Source: CAG-103 sp963627135
Lineage (GTDB): Bacteria > Bacillota > Clostridia > Oscillospirales > Oscillospiraceae
Length of the DNA: 64,000 bases
Direction of reading: 5' to 3'
Assembly (NCBI GenBank): GCA_963627135.1
Contig: CAVFZY010000024.1
Location: 1-64,000, forward strand
Below, piece by piece: positions 49,688-58,363 of the stretch. The stretch's first letter is position 1. Each line of letters starts with the position of its first letter. A program made the position numbers and the translations under genes. Under the pieces are notes generated by a model. It saw only the letters and a program-made list of their open reading frames with translations. It made no database searches and was not told the DNA's origin.

Positions 49688-52065
49688 GCGGTTACCTCCT
49701 TGCCGTCGATGGTGACGGTGATGTGATCGTCCTGTGCGTTGATGCCGATGTCCCCGGCGGCCTTGCGCCGGGCGACGATGGCCGCGGCGATGGCGTCCTC
49801 CACGTCGCGCTGGATGGTGCGGCGCAGGTTGCGCGCGCCGTAAGTCTCGCTGTAGCCCTTACGGACGAGATAGTCGATGACGGCAGGCGTCCAGTGCAGG
49901 GTCATGCCGCGCTCGGCCATGGCGGTGCGCACTTCGCCCAGCATGAGGGAAGCGATGGTGCGGAAGTTTTCCTCCGTGAGGTGGTTGAAGTAGACGATCT
50001 CGTCGATGCGGTTGAGAAATTCCGGACGCAGGAACTCGTTGAGGGCGCGCTGCGCGCGCTCGCGGCTCTGATCGTCCGCGCTCAGGCCGAAGCCGAGCGC
50101 ACCGGTGTGCGTGTTGCTGCCGGCGTTCGTGGTCATGATGATGACCGTGTTTTCAAAGTTCACGGTGCGGCCCTGCGCGTCCGTGATGCGGCCATCGTCG
50201 AGGATCTGCAGCAGCAGGTTCATGACGTCCGGGTGCGCCTTTTCGATCTCGTCGAAGAGGACGACGGAGTACGGGCGGCGGCGGATCTTCTCCGTGAGCT
50301 GGCCGGCCTCGTCATAGCCGACGTAGCCCGGGGGCGAGCCGATCATGCGCGAGACGGAGAACTTCTCCATGAACTCCGACATATCCAGCCGGATGAGCGA
50401 CTCAGGCGCGTGGAAGAGCTCGTCGGCGAGGCGCTTGACCAGCTCCGTCTTGCCGACGCCGGTGCCGCCGACAAACAGGAAGCTCACGGGCTTGCGCTTG
50501 GCCTGCAGGCCGACGCGGTTGCGCCGGATGGCGGCACAGACGGTGTCGATGGCCTGGTCCTGCCCGACGATGTGCGCACGCAGCCGGTCGCCGAGGCCGG
50601 CGAGCTGCTCGAACTCATCGGCGCGGATGCTCGCGGCCGGGATCTTCGTCCAGAGCTCGATGATGCGCGCGAGGTTATCCGCCGTGAGCTCCGGGCGGCC
50701 CTTGGCGCGCAGGCCGTCGAGCTCGGTCTGCAGCTGCATCTCGCGGCTGCGCAGCTCGGCAATGCGCTCGTAGCGGCGGTCGAGCTCCTGCTCGTCATAC
50801 GCGTCGCCGGTCTGCGGCGGCGCGGAGGCCAGCAACTCGCGCTCGCGCGCGTAGTCGCCGATCTCCTTTTCGACCTCGTCGGCGCGGATGAGGTCGGGAT
50901 TTTTCAGATTCACGTCCGAGCAGGCCTCGTCGATGAGGTCGATGGCCTTGTCGGGCAGGAAGCGGTCGGTGATATAGCGCTCGCTGAGCACGACGGCGAG
51001 GCGGCACATGGCGTCCGGGATGACGACGCCGTGGAAGTCCTCATAATAGCGGCGCACGCCCTTGAGGATCTCAACGCTGTCGTCGATGCTCGGCTCGGCC
51101 ACCGTGACGGGCTGGAAGCGGCGCTCGAGGGCCGCATCTTTTTCAATGTGCTTGCGGTACTCGGCGAACGTGGTCGCGCCGATGACCTGGATCTCGCCGC
51201 GCGAGAGCGCGGGCTTGAGGATGTTGGCGGCGTTCATGCTGCCCTCGGCGTCGCCGGCGCCGACGATGTTGTGCACCTCGTCGATGACGAGGATGATGTT
51301 GCCGACGCGGCGGATCTCCTCGATGAGGCCCTTCATGCGGCTCTCGAACTGGCCGCGAAACTGTGTGCCCGCCACGAGCGCCGTGAGGTCGAGCAGATAG
51401 ACCTGTTTGTCACGCAGCTTATACGGCACGTTGCCCTCGGCGATGCGCTGGGCAAGGCCCTCGGCGATAGCCGTCTTGCCGACGCCGGGCTCGCCGATGA
51501 GGCAGGGGTTATTTTTCTGGCGGCGGTTGAGGATCTGGATGACGCGCTCGAGCTCCTCGGCGCGGCCGACCATGGCGTCGAGCTTGCCGTCGCGGGCGCG
51601 CTGCGTGAGGTCGATGCAGTAGTTGGTCAGGAACTTGAGCTTGCGCGGGGCAGCGCCGCGCTTGTCGGCCGCAGCGCCGTCGGCACGCGGCGGCTCGGCC
51701 GCAGCGGAAGCCTCCTGCGCCGGGGGCGGGTTCTGGTTGAAGAGGCGGTTAAGAAACGGGAAGGTCGCGGTCTTGCCGTCGTCCTCGTCGGCGTCGGCAT
51801 CGGGGTCGTCGGGGTCGGCATCGGGCGCGCCGTCGCCGCCGAGCATGCCCATGCTGCCGAGCATTTCCGCCACGTCGCCGGTGAGATTGTCGAGATCGGC
51901 ATCCGAGATGCCGAGCTTTTCCATCATCTCGTCGACGGGCTTGATGTGCAGCTCGCGCGCACAGCGCAGGCACAGGCCCTCGTTATGGGACTCGCCGTTT
52001 TCGATTCGTGTGATAAAGATCACCGCTACGTTTTTCTTGCAGCGGGAGCAGAGTGTAGGCTGCAT
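49684..52065 (-). CDS. ClpE-like AAA+ unfoldase
   Basis: A 793-residue Hsp100 ATPase. The N-terminus is a ClpE/McsA-type zinc finger ('CSRCKKNVAV' ... 'CLRCAREL') in place of Clp N repeats, followed by an Asp-rich linker. D1 has Walker A 'GEPGVGKTAIAEG', Walker B 'VIDEVHNIVG'. A middle domain follows, then D2 with 'GGTGVGKTELVKR' and 'LFDEIEKAHPDV'. It should unfold proteins for ClpP. No CtsR box was seen; it is embedded in a housekeeping operon. Confidence 0.9.
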   Translation of the reverse strand: MQPTLCSRCKKNVAVIFITRIENGESHNEGLCLRCARELHIKPVDEMMEKLGISDADLDNLTGDVAEMLGSMGMLGGDGAPDADPDDPDADADEDDGKTATFPFLNRLFNQNPPPAQEASAAAEPPRADGAAADKRGAAPRKLKFLTNYCIDLTQRARDGKLDAMVGRAEELERVIQILNRRQKNNPCLIGEPGVGKTAIAEGLAQRIAEGNVPYKLRDKQVYLLDLTALVAGTQFRGQFESRMKGLIEEIRRVGNIILVIDEVHNIVGAGDAEGSMNAANILKPALSRGEIQVIGATTFAEYRKHIEKDAALERRFQPVTVAEPSIDDSVEILKGVRRYYEDFHGVVIPDAMCRLAVVLSERYITDRFLPDKAIDLIDEACSDVNLKNPDLIRADEVEKEIGDYARERELLASAPPQTGDAYDEQELDRRYERIAELRSREMQLQTELDGLRAKGRPELTADNLARIIELWTKIPAASIRADEFEQLAGLGDRLRAHIVGQDQAIDTVCAAIRRNRVGLQAKRKPVSFLFVGGTGVGKTELVKRLADELFHAPESLIRLDMSEFMEKFSVSRMIGSPPGYVGYDEAGQLTEKIRRRPYSVVLFDEIEKAHPDVMNLLLQILDDGRITDAQGRTVNFENTVIIMTTNAGSNTHTGALGFGLSADDQSRERAQRALNEFLRPEFLNRIDEIVYFNHLTEENFRTIASLMLGEVRTAMAERGMTLHWTPAVIDYLVRKGYSETYGARNLRRTIQRDVEDAIAAAIVARRKAAGDIGINAQDDHITVTIDGKEVTA

Positions 52066-52104
52066 AGACTGGTTCTCCTGTTCGATAGATTCCGTGCGCG
52101 CCGG

Positions 52105-52818
52105 TCACACGCCCACGCCGAGCGTGAGCACGTCGATGGCCAGCAGCGCTTTTGCCAGAGTGGTGTGCGCGAGGGTGGCGCGGCCGATGACGGGCCCGGC
52201 AAACTGCAATGCCCAGCACAGCAGGATGCCAAAGCACACGCCATTGACCGCGCCGAGGGCAGCGCCGCCAATGTCGTTGAGTTTCTCCCGGTTTGGGAGC
52301 TTAAAGGCCAGATTCGGCAGGTTGCCGATCGCGGCCAGAATGAGCAGAATGAGCAAAAAGCCAACGGACGTGACGAGCACGTAGCACAGCCGCACGCAGT
52401 AGACCTGCGTCATGGCGGCGCGCAGGGTGACGCCCTGCTCGTCGCGCATGGTGAGCGCGGCACTGGCCATGCTCTGCGCCGGACGGCCGGTAACACCGGC
52501 GGCAGCAAAGCACTGCTCGGCATATTCCTGCGCGGTGTCGGGGTGCGCGGCGACCCAGTCCTCACCCGAGAGGCCGGCGTCGTTATCCGGCAAGGTGGTG
52601 GCGACAACGTCGAGCTGGCCCTCGAAGTACCCGCCGGCAAACGGCTCCGCCACCGGCAGGAGCCGGTCGGAAAACAGGCCCGCGAGCAGCGCCGCGCCGT
52701 AGAGCGCGACGACGATGGCGGCCAGCTGTGCGGCGCTGAGGATCAACCCGCGGCGGTAGCCGCCCCAAATGGCGGCCAGAAATATGGCGACGAGCACCAC
52801 TGTCAATACGATCTTCAT
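52105..52818 (-). CDS. CvpA family membrane protein
   Basis: A 237-residue protein with four hydrophobic helices: two at the start ('AIWGGYRRGLILSAAQLAAI'), a ~90-residue extracytoplasmic loop, and two at the end with 'LNDIGGAALGAVNGVCFGIL', the CvpA signature. Role in envelope or secretion is not well defined. Confidence 0.82.
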   Translation of the reverse strand: MKIVLTVVLVAIFLAAIWGGYRRGLILSAAQLAAIVVALYGAALLAGLFSDRLLPVAEPFAGGYFEGQLDVVATTLPDNDAGLSGEDWVAAHPDTAQEYAEQCFAAAGVTGRPAQSMASAALTMRDEQGVTLRAAMTQVYCVRLCYVLVTSVGFLLILLILAAIGNLPNLAFKLPNREKLNDIGGAALGAVNGVCFGILLCWALQFAGPVIGRATLAHTTLAKALLAIDVLTLGVGV

Positions 52819-52855
52819 AGGTGTATCCCTGTTCTTTCTCTCTAGGCTGCGGGGG

Positions 52856-53953
52856 TCAGAAGGCGAGCACCTCGGCGCTCGAGCCGCTCACGAGCAGCGC
52901 CGCGCCCCGGCGCAGCAGCACCGAGCGGCGGACACCGAGCAGATTCTGCTCGACGGACTTGATCTCATCAAGCTGCTGGTTATAAAGCGTGAGCCGGTCA
53001 CTGTACTGCACGAGCACCTGCTTGCCGTTGACCGACAGGCTCGTGACAGCGCCGACAGTGTCGCATTTGCCGAGTTCATTGCCAGAGGCGCTGACCGTGA
53101 CGAGCTGCTCGGCGCTGCCGGAACGGTAGCGGCTGAGCGCGAGGGTGACAAAGCCGTCGCCCTCGGCGGCGTAGTCATACAGATACAGGTCGCCGAAGGG
53201 GTACTCGGCAGTGAGCTTGGCAGTGTCGTCAAAGAAGGCCAGGCGCGTCTGCGACACGCAGCAGATCTTGCTACCGCGCCAGAAGAGGTCAGCAAAGAGC
53301 TCATCGGCGCACTCCGCGCTGCCGCGCTCGTCGGCGCTCGTGAGCGAGAACGTGTGCACGACACTGCCGGAATCCTGCAGGCAGAGCGCGGCGAGATACT
53401 TCCCGTCCGGACTCACGGCGGCGCGCACGAGGTAGCCCGTGCCGGAATACCAGACATAGACGGCCTTGCCGGAGGTGTCATACACCGTGACGGCGCCCTT
53501 ATAGCCCGCGGCGTCCGAGCAGACGGCGAGATAGCCGCTGTCGCTCAGATCGGCGCTGATGATCTCGCCGGCTGGCTCGATATCGGTCTTGTTGCCCTTG
53601 AAATCCGCCACACACAGCGTCGTGCCGCCGATGTCATAGGCGCACACGCGCTCACCGCCGACGGAGATGCCCGGCTGCGAGAGCGTGAAGATCTCGTGCA
53701 GGACGGTCTTGCCGTCTTCATCGAGCAGCTGCAGACCGCTCGAGGACACGACCGCGAGGCAGCTGTCCACCGCGCGGAAGGTACGACTGGCGCTGGAGTC
53801 GAACGTGTAGGGCGCGCTGTCATCCAGATAGTCGCTCGCCGAGCCGGGCCGGTCGCGCAGCAGCAGATACAAAAACAGCAGCACGGCCAGCACACACACC
53901 GCCACGATGACGGTCTGCCGCAGCCTGGGATTTCGTTTTTGGTGGTCGTTCAT
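52856..53953 (-). CDS. DUF5711-type membrane-anchored beta-propeller protein
   Basis: A 365-residue protein: N-terminal anchor helix (~14-34, 'TVIVAVCVLAVLLFLYLLL') and an extracellular region of repeated beta strands ('SPDGKYLAALCLQDSG', 'SLSVNGKQVLVQYSDR') typical of WD40-like propellers. Matches DUF5711; function unknown. ATG 53953 is chosen because GGGGAGG is eight bases upstream, too close to the ATG at 53959. Confidence 0.72.
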   Translation of the reverse strand: MNDHQKRNPRLRQTVIVAVCVLAVLLFLYLLLRDRPGSASDYLDDSAPYTFDSSASRTFRAVDSCLAVVSSSGLQLLDEDGKTVLHEIFTLSQPGISVGGERVCAYDIGGTTLCVADFKGNKTDIEPAGEIISADLSDSGYLAVCSDAAGYKGAVTVYDTSGKAVYVWYSGTGYLVRAAVSPDGKYLAALCLQDSGSVVHTFSLTSADERGSAECADELFADLFWRGSKICCVSQTRLAFFDDTAKLTAEYPFGDLYLYDYAAEGDGFVTLALSRYRSGSAEQLVTVSASGNELGKCDTVGAVTSLSVNGKQVLVQYSDRLTLYNQQLDEIKSVEQNLLGVRRSVLLRRGAALLVSGSSAEVLAF

Positions 53954-53989
53954 GGACATTCCTCCCCTGGGCACCGCGCGGACGCGGTG

Positions 53990-54760
53990 TCAGGCCTGAT
54001 TCATCATATCGCCGACGGCGCCGTCATACCACACGCGGTTGAGATACAGCCCCTGCGGGGGCATGGTCGGCCCCGTGAGGCGCCGGTCGCGCGTAGCCAG
54101 CAGCGCCGGGATGGCCTCCGGCTCGATCTTGCCGTAGGACGCATAGACCATGGTGCCGACGATGGCGCGCACCATATTATACAGGAAGCCGTCGGCACAG
54201 ACGGCGATGGAGATGAGCGGGCCGTCCCGCTCGGCGCGGCACCAGTGCACCGTGCGCACGGTCGTGCGCGTTTCGGTGCCGACGGAGCGCACGGCGGCAA
54301 AGTCGTGCGTGCCCTCAAAGGCGCGGCCGGCGCGCGCGAGCCGCTCAAAATCCAGCGGCTGGGGATAAAAGCAGACGCGGTGCTCCAAAAACGCATCGCG
54401 GATGCGGGAGTTGTAGATCTGATAGACGTATTCCTTCTGGATGCACGAGCCGATGGCGTTAAAATCCTCCGGCGCGGCGACGGCGTCGACCACGGCGATG
54501 TCCGCCGGAAGGCGGGCATTGACCGCGAGGGGTAACCGGTCGATGGGGATCGTGCAGCCGGTGCGGAAATTGGCGCAGTAGCGCTTTGCGTGCACGCCCG
54601 CGTCCGTGCGGCCGCAGCCGACGACCTTAATTGGCTCGCCGCAGACCTTCGTGAGCGCGCGCTCCAGAGTTTCGGCGACAGTGACGTCCGTCTTCTGCAC
54701 CTGCCAGCCGTGATAGGCCGTGCCGTCATACTGCAGACGCAGGGCGATGTTGCGCCTCAC
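53990..54760 (-). CDS. truA: tRNA pseudouridine(38-40) synthase TruA
   Basis: A 256-residue enzyme modifying the tRNA anticodon stem. The catalytic Asp is in 'GCGRTDAGVHA'; 'LQYDGTAYHGWQ' and 'FLYNMVRAIVGTMV' are family motifs. GTG start overlaps the ecfT stop by four bases (GTGA), with GAGG nine bases upstream. Often linked to ecfA-ecfT in Firmicutes, as here. Confidence 0.95.
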   Translation of the reverse strand: MRRNIALRLQYDGTAYHGWQVQKTDVTVAETLERALTKVCGEPIKVVGCGRTDAGVHAKRYCANFRTGCTIPIDRLPLAVNARLPADIAVVDAVAAPEDFNAIGSCIQKEYVYQIYNSRIRDAFLEHRVCFYPQPLDFERLARAGRAFEGTHDFAAVRSVGTETRTTVRTVHWCRAERDGPLISIAVCADGFLYNMVRAIVGTMVYASYGKIEPEAIPALLATRDRRLTGPTMPPQGLYLNRVWYDGAVGDMMNQA

Positions 54761-55560
54761 AGACCGAACCTCGCGAGCACGATCATGCCGGCGAGCACGA
54801 GCGCGCTCCAGATCATGGCCAGCGTGTCGCGCGTGCACCACGTGAGCTGCTTCATGCGCGTACGGCCCTCGTCGCCGTGATAGCAGCGGCACTCCATGGC
54901 CACGGCCAGCTCGTCCGCGCGGCGAAACGCCGACACGAACAGCGGAACGAGCAGCGGCAGCAGCGCCTTGGCGCGCTGGAGGAGGTTGCCGGTCTCAAAA
55001 TCGGCACCGCGTGCTTTCTGCGCGGACATGATCTTGTCCGTCTCCTCAATGAGCGTGGGGATGAAGCGCAGGGCCATGGACATCATCATGCTCATCTCGT
55101 GCACGGGCACCTTGAGCTTTTTGAGCGGGCCGAAGAGGATCTCCATCGCGTCGGTGAGCGCGATGGGCGACGTGGTATACGTCAGCAGGAAGGTGCCGGC
55201 AATGAGCATCGTGATGCGCAGGACCATGAACGCGGCGCGCACAAGACCCTCGCAGGTGATGGTGATCTTCCAGAAGGACACGAGTTCGCGCCCGGGCGTG
55301 AAGAAGATATTGAGCACGGCCGTGAGCGCGATGATGATCCACAGCGGCTTGAGGCCGCGGAGGATGACCTTGAGCGGGATGCGCGAGAGCGCGATGCACA
55401 CGCCCGTGACAACGAGCATGACGGCGTAGGACACGTAGCTTTTCGCCGTGAACAGCGCCGCGATATAGACGATGGTCAGCAGGAGCTTGCAGCGCGGATC
55501 GAGCCGGTGCACAATGCTGCTGCCGGGGAAAAACTGGCCGAGGGTGACGTCTTTCAGCAT
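54757..55560 (-). CDS. ecfT: ECF transporter transmembrane protein EcfT
   Basis: A 267-residue membrane protein of the group II ECF vitamin transporter: 'SIVHRLDPRCKLLLTIVYI' at the start, and the two Ala-Arg-Gly-type coupling motifs, 'AQKARGADFETG' being the clear one. It couples vitamin-binding S components encoded elsewhere to EcfA1/EcfA2. Confidence 0.94.
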   Translation of the reverse strand: MLKDVTLGQFFPGSSIVHRLDPRCKLLLTIVYIAALFTAKSYVSYAVMLVVTGVCIALSRIPLKVILRGLKPLWIIIALTAVLNIFFTPGRELVSFWKITITCEGLVRAAFMVLRITMLIAGTFLLTYTTSPIALTDAMEILFGPLKKLKVPVHEMSMMMSMALRFIPTLIEETDKIMSAQKARGADFETGNLLQRAKALLPLLVPLFVSAFRRADELAVAMECRCYHGDEGRTRMKQLTWCTRDTLAMIWSALVLAGMIVLARFGL

Positions 55561-56420
55561 ACGCCCGCCTCCTTCCCGACGGCGAGCAGCGCGTCCGTGA
55601 GCTGCTCAAGCGTGTAGATCGACGGCGGGAGCGCGACGCCCCGGTCGCGCAGCGCCTGCGCGATGCGCGCAGCCTGCGGCACATCGAGGCCGATATCCAG
55701 CAGCTCCTGCGTGTGGGCAAAGACCTCCGCCGGTGCGCCGTCGAAGGCAACGTGCCCGGTGTGAAAGACGATGAGCCGGTCGGCGATGCGCGCGGCATCG
55801 TCCATGCTGTGCGTGACGAGCAGGACGGCCGAGCCGGTCTCGCGCCGGTAGGCGGCGATGTTTTCAAGCACGCCGCGACAGCCCGCGGGGTCAAGGCCGG
55901 CCGTGGGCTCGTCGAGGATGAGCACCTTTGGGCGCATGGCGATCACGCCGGCGATGGCGATGCGGCGCTTCTGCCCGCCGGAGAGCTCGAGCGGCGAGCG
56001 CTCGAAGAGCGCCTCGTCCACACCGGCAAAGCGCGCGGCCTCGCGCACGCGCGCATCGACCTCCTCAGAAGAGAGCCTGGCATTTTTCGGGCCAAAGGCG
56101 ATGTCCTGATACACCGTCTCCTCAAAGAGCTGGTGCTCAGGATACTGAAAGACCAGCCCGACCTGAAAGCGCACGTCGCGCGTGGCGGCCTTGCTGCGGT
56201 GAATATCCTCCCCGTCGAAGAGCACGGTACCGGACGAGGGTGCGAGCAGGCCGTTGAGGTGCTGGATGAACGTGCTCTTGCCGGAACCCGTATGGCCGAT
56301 GATGCCCACGAATTGCCCGGCGGGGATGGCAAGGTCAATATCGTCGATGGCGACTTTTTCAAAAGGTGTCCCGGCGCTGTAGACGTGCCGGAGGTGATCC
56401 ACCCGGATGATTGGCGTCAT
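55554..56420 (-). CDS. ecfA2: ECF transporter ATPase EcfA2
   Basis: A 288-residue ATPase: 'GHTGSGKST', 'VFQYPEHQLFEETVYQDIAF' (typical of EcfA2), 'LSGGQKRRIAIAG', 'VLILDEPTAGLDP'. Seven-base overlap with ecfT. Confidence 0.94.
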   Translation of the reverse strand: MTPIIRVDHLRHVYSAGTPFEKVAIDDIDLAIPAGQFVGIIGHTGSGKSTFIQHLNGLLAPSSGTVLFDGEDIHRSKAATRDVRFQVGLVFQYPEHQLFEETVYQDIAFGPKNARLSSEEVDARVREAARFAGVDEALFERSPLELSGGQKRRIAIAGVIAMRPKVLILDEPTAGLDPAGCRGVLENIAAYRRETGSAVLLVTHSMDDAARIADRLIVFHTGHVAFDGAPAEVFAHTQELLDIGLDVPQAARIAQALRDRGVALPPSIYTLEQLTDALLAVGKEAGVC

Positions 56421-56453
56421 AATTTCGTTTCCTTTATCGGTGAAGATCGGTGG

Positions 56454-57290
56454 TTATCCTTTCAGGGTGGCGGCGACGGCGGCGGCACAGTCGGACACCG
56501 TGAGCGCGTCGAGCGGCACATCCATGCCCTGAGCGCGCAGCGCGTGCAGCAACCGGACAGTGACGGGCGCGGTGAGGCCCTCCCTTTTCAGCAGCTCGAC
56601 CTGCGAAAAGACCTGCTTCGGCGCACCGTCGGCAACGACGGCGCCGTTGGAGAGCACGATGACGCGGTCGGCGCCGATGCACTCTTCCATATGGTGCGTA
56701 ATGAGCACGGCCGTGATGCCCTGCTCGCGGCAGAGTTTGGTCGCCGTGTCAATGACCTCGCGCCGGCCGGCCGGGTCGAGCATGGCCGTCGGCTCGTCGA
56801 GTACGATGCACTTGGGCTGCATGGCGATGACGCCCGCGATGGCCACGCGCTGCTTTTGCCCGCCGGAGAGCAGGTGCGGCGCGTGCAGGCGAAAATCATA
56901 CATGCCGACCTGCTTGAGCGCGGCATCTACCCGTGCGCGTATTTCCTGCGGCGGGACGCCGAGGTTCTCGGGCGCGAAGGCCACGTCGTCCTCAACGACA
57001 TTGGCGACGATCTGGTTATCGGGATTTTGAAAGACCATGCCCACCGTGGCGCGCACGGATAGAAGGTTATTTTCGTCGGACGTATCCATGCCGTCGACAT
57101 ACACCCTGCCGCCGGTCGGCAGCAGGATGGCGTTGAAGAGCTTGGCGAGCGTGCTCTTGCCGGAGCCGTTGTGCCCCAGCACAGCCACGAACGAGCCGCG
57201 CGCGATCTCGAGCGAGAGGTCGCCGAGCGTGGGCTGCTCCTCGCCGGGGTAGGTAAAGGTCAGATGTTCGGTTCGTAAGATCGGTTCCAT
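56454..57290 (-). CDS. ecfA1: ECF transporter ATPase EcfA1
   Basis: A 278-residue ATPase: 'GHNGSGKST', 'VFQNPDNQIVANVVEDDVAF' (typical of EcfA1), 'LSGGQKQRVAIAG', 'CIVLDEPTAMLDP'. It forms a heterodimer with EcfA2; gene order ecfA1-ecfA2-ecfT-truA is the usual one. Confidence 0.94.
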   Translation of the reverse strand: MEPILRTEHLTFTYPGEEQPTLGDLSLEIARGSFVAVLGHNGSGKSTLAKLFNAILLPTGGRVYVDGMDTSDENNLLSVRATVGMVFQNPDNQIVANVVEDDVAFAPENLGVPPQEIRARVDAALKQVGMYDFRLHAPHLLSGGQKQRVAIAGVIAMQPKCIVLDEPTAMLDPAGRREVIDTATKLCREQGITAVLITHHMEECIGADRVIVLSNGAVVADGAPKQVFSQVELLKREGLTAPVTVRLLHALRAQGMDVPLDALTVSDCAAAVAATLKG

Positions 57291-57305
57291 GGTGTTCCTT
57301 TCCGC

Positions 57306-58166
57306 TCAGCGCTCCCAGCGACAGGTTGCCCCGCACGGCAGCGCAAGGCCGGACGCCGTGACCGGCAGGCCCAGCTCCTGCGAGGCGCTGTGGCCGCCGA
57401 AGCGCCGGGTGAAAATGCTCTCCGTGAGATACGTGAGCACCGACGGGCTCAGGCCCGTGGTGTAGGAATTGATGATGACAAAGAGCGGATCGTCCGACAG
57501 CACGCCGGACACCAGCTCCACAAACGGCCAGAGGTTCGTCTCAAGCTTCCAGACCTCGCCGCCTGGGCCGCGGCCGTAGCTCGGCGGATCCATGATAATG
57601 GCGTCATAGCGGCGGCCGCGGCGGATCTCCCGCTCGACGAACTTGCCGCAGTCGTCCACGATCCAGCGGATGGGCCGGTCGGCCACGCCGGAGGCGGCGG
57701 CGTTTTCCCTGCCCCAGGCGACCATGCCCTTGGCAGCGTCCACATGGCACACGCTCGCCCCTGCGGACGCGCACGCGACCGTGGCCGCGCCCGTGTAGCC
57801 GAAGAGATTGAGCACCGAGACCGGACGGCCGGCCGCGCGGATCTTCGCCATGGCGTAGTCCCAGTTGGCGGCCTGCTCGGGGAAGATGCCCGTGTGCTTG
57901 AAGTTCATGGGCTTGACACGAAACGTCAGGTCCCGGTAGCGGATGTCCCAGCTCGGCGGGAGGGTGCGCTTGTCCCAGCTGCCGCCGCCGGTATGGCTGC
58001 GGCTGTAGCGCCCGTCGGCCGTGCGCCAGCGGGGGTCGGTGCGCGGCGTGTCCCAGATGGCCTGGGGGTCCGGGCGCACGAGGGTATATTTGCCCCAGCG
58101 CTCGAGCTTTTCGCCGCGCGAACAGTCAAGCACTTCAAAGTCCTGCCAAGAATCCGAAATCCACAT
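57306..58166 (-). CDS. class I SAM-dependent rRNA methyltransferase-like protein
   Basis: A 286-residue enzyme of the RlmI/RlmK-like group: SAM site 'VLNLFGYTGAATVACASAGA', 'VDAAKGMVAWGRENA' and catalytic 'IIMDPPSYGRGPGGE'. No PUA domain, so it is a short form; the target is probably RNA. First gene of the twelve-gene operon. Confidence 0.87.
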   Translation of the reverse strand: MWISDSWQDFEVLDCSRGEKLERWGKYTLVRPDPQAIWDTPRTDPRWRTADGRYSRSHTGGGSWDKRTLPPSWDIRYRDLTFRVKPMNFKHTGIFPEQAANWDYAMAKIRAAGRPVSVLNLFGYTGAATVACASAGASVCHVDAAKGMVAWGRENAAASGVADRPIRWIVDDCGKFVEREIRRGRRYDAIIMDPPSYGRGPGGEVWKLETNLWPFVELVSGVLSDDPLFVIINSYTTGLSPSVLTYLTESIFTRRFGGHSASQELGLPVTASGLALPCGATCRWER

Positions 58167-58240
58167 AGCTGCTCCTCTTGTCCGGCGGATAGAACCATGC
58201 AGTTCCAGTGTGTGCCGGAATGGTGATACTTAGACAGTGT

Positions 58241-58269
58241 ATTATAGCATCAAGTGCCGCAATGGTCAA
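58241..58269 (-). promoter_or_regulatory. sigma-A promoter of the twelve-gene operon
   Basis: Minus strand TTGACC (58269-58264), 17 bases, perfect TATAAT (58246-58241). Confidence 0.85.
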
Positions 58270-58315
58270 TGTGTCCGGAGCGTCCGGAGGGCCGCAATTG
58301 TAAACAAATGATAAA

Positions 58316-58344
58316 GAATCGCCCGCCGGAGATCCGGCGGGCGA
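58316..58344 (-). terminator. terminator of the carboxypeptidase gene
   Basis: 13-bp palindromic stem around 58330-58331 with a weak T-rich tail on the minus strand (ATTCTTTATC). Confidence 0.6.
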
Positions 58345-58363
58345 TGCAAGGGCAAATCGGGAT

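Noticed and set aside
49723..52845. A 1040-codon plus-strand frame across the ClpE-like and CvpA genes
   Set aside because: Antisense shadow; the minus-strand ATPase motifs are complete.
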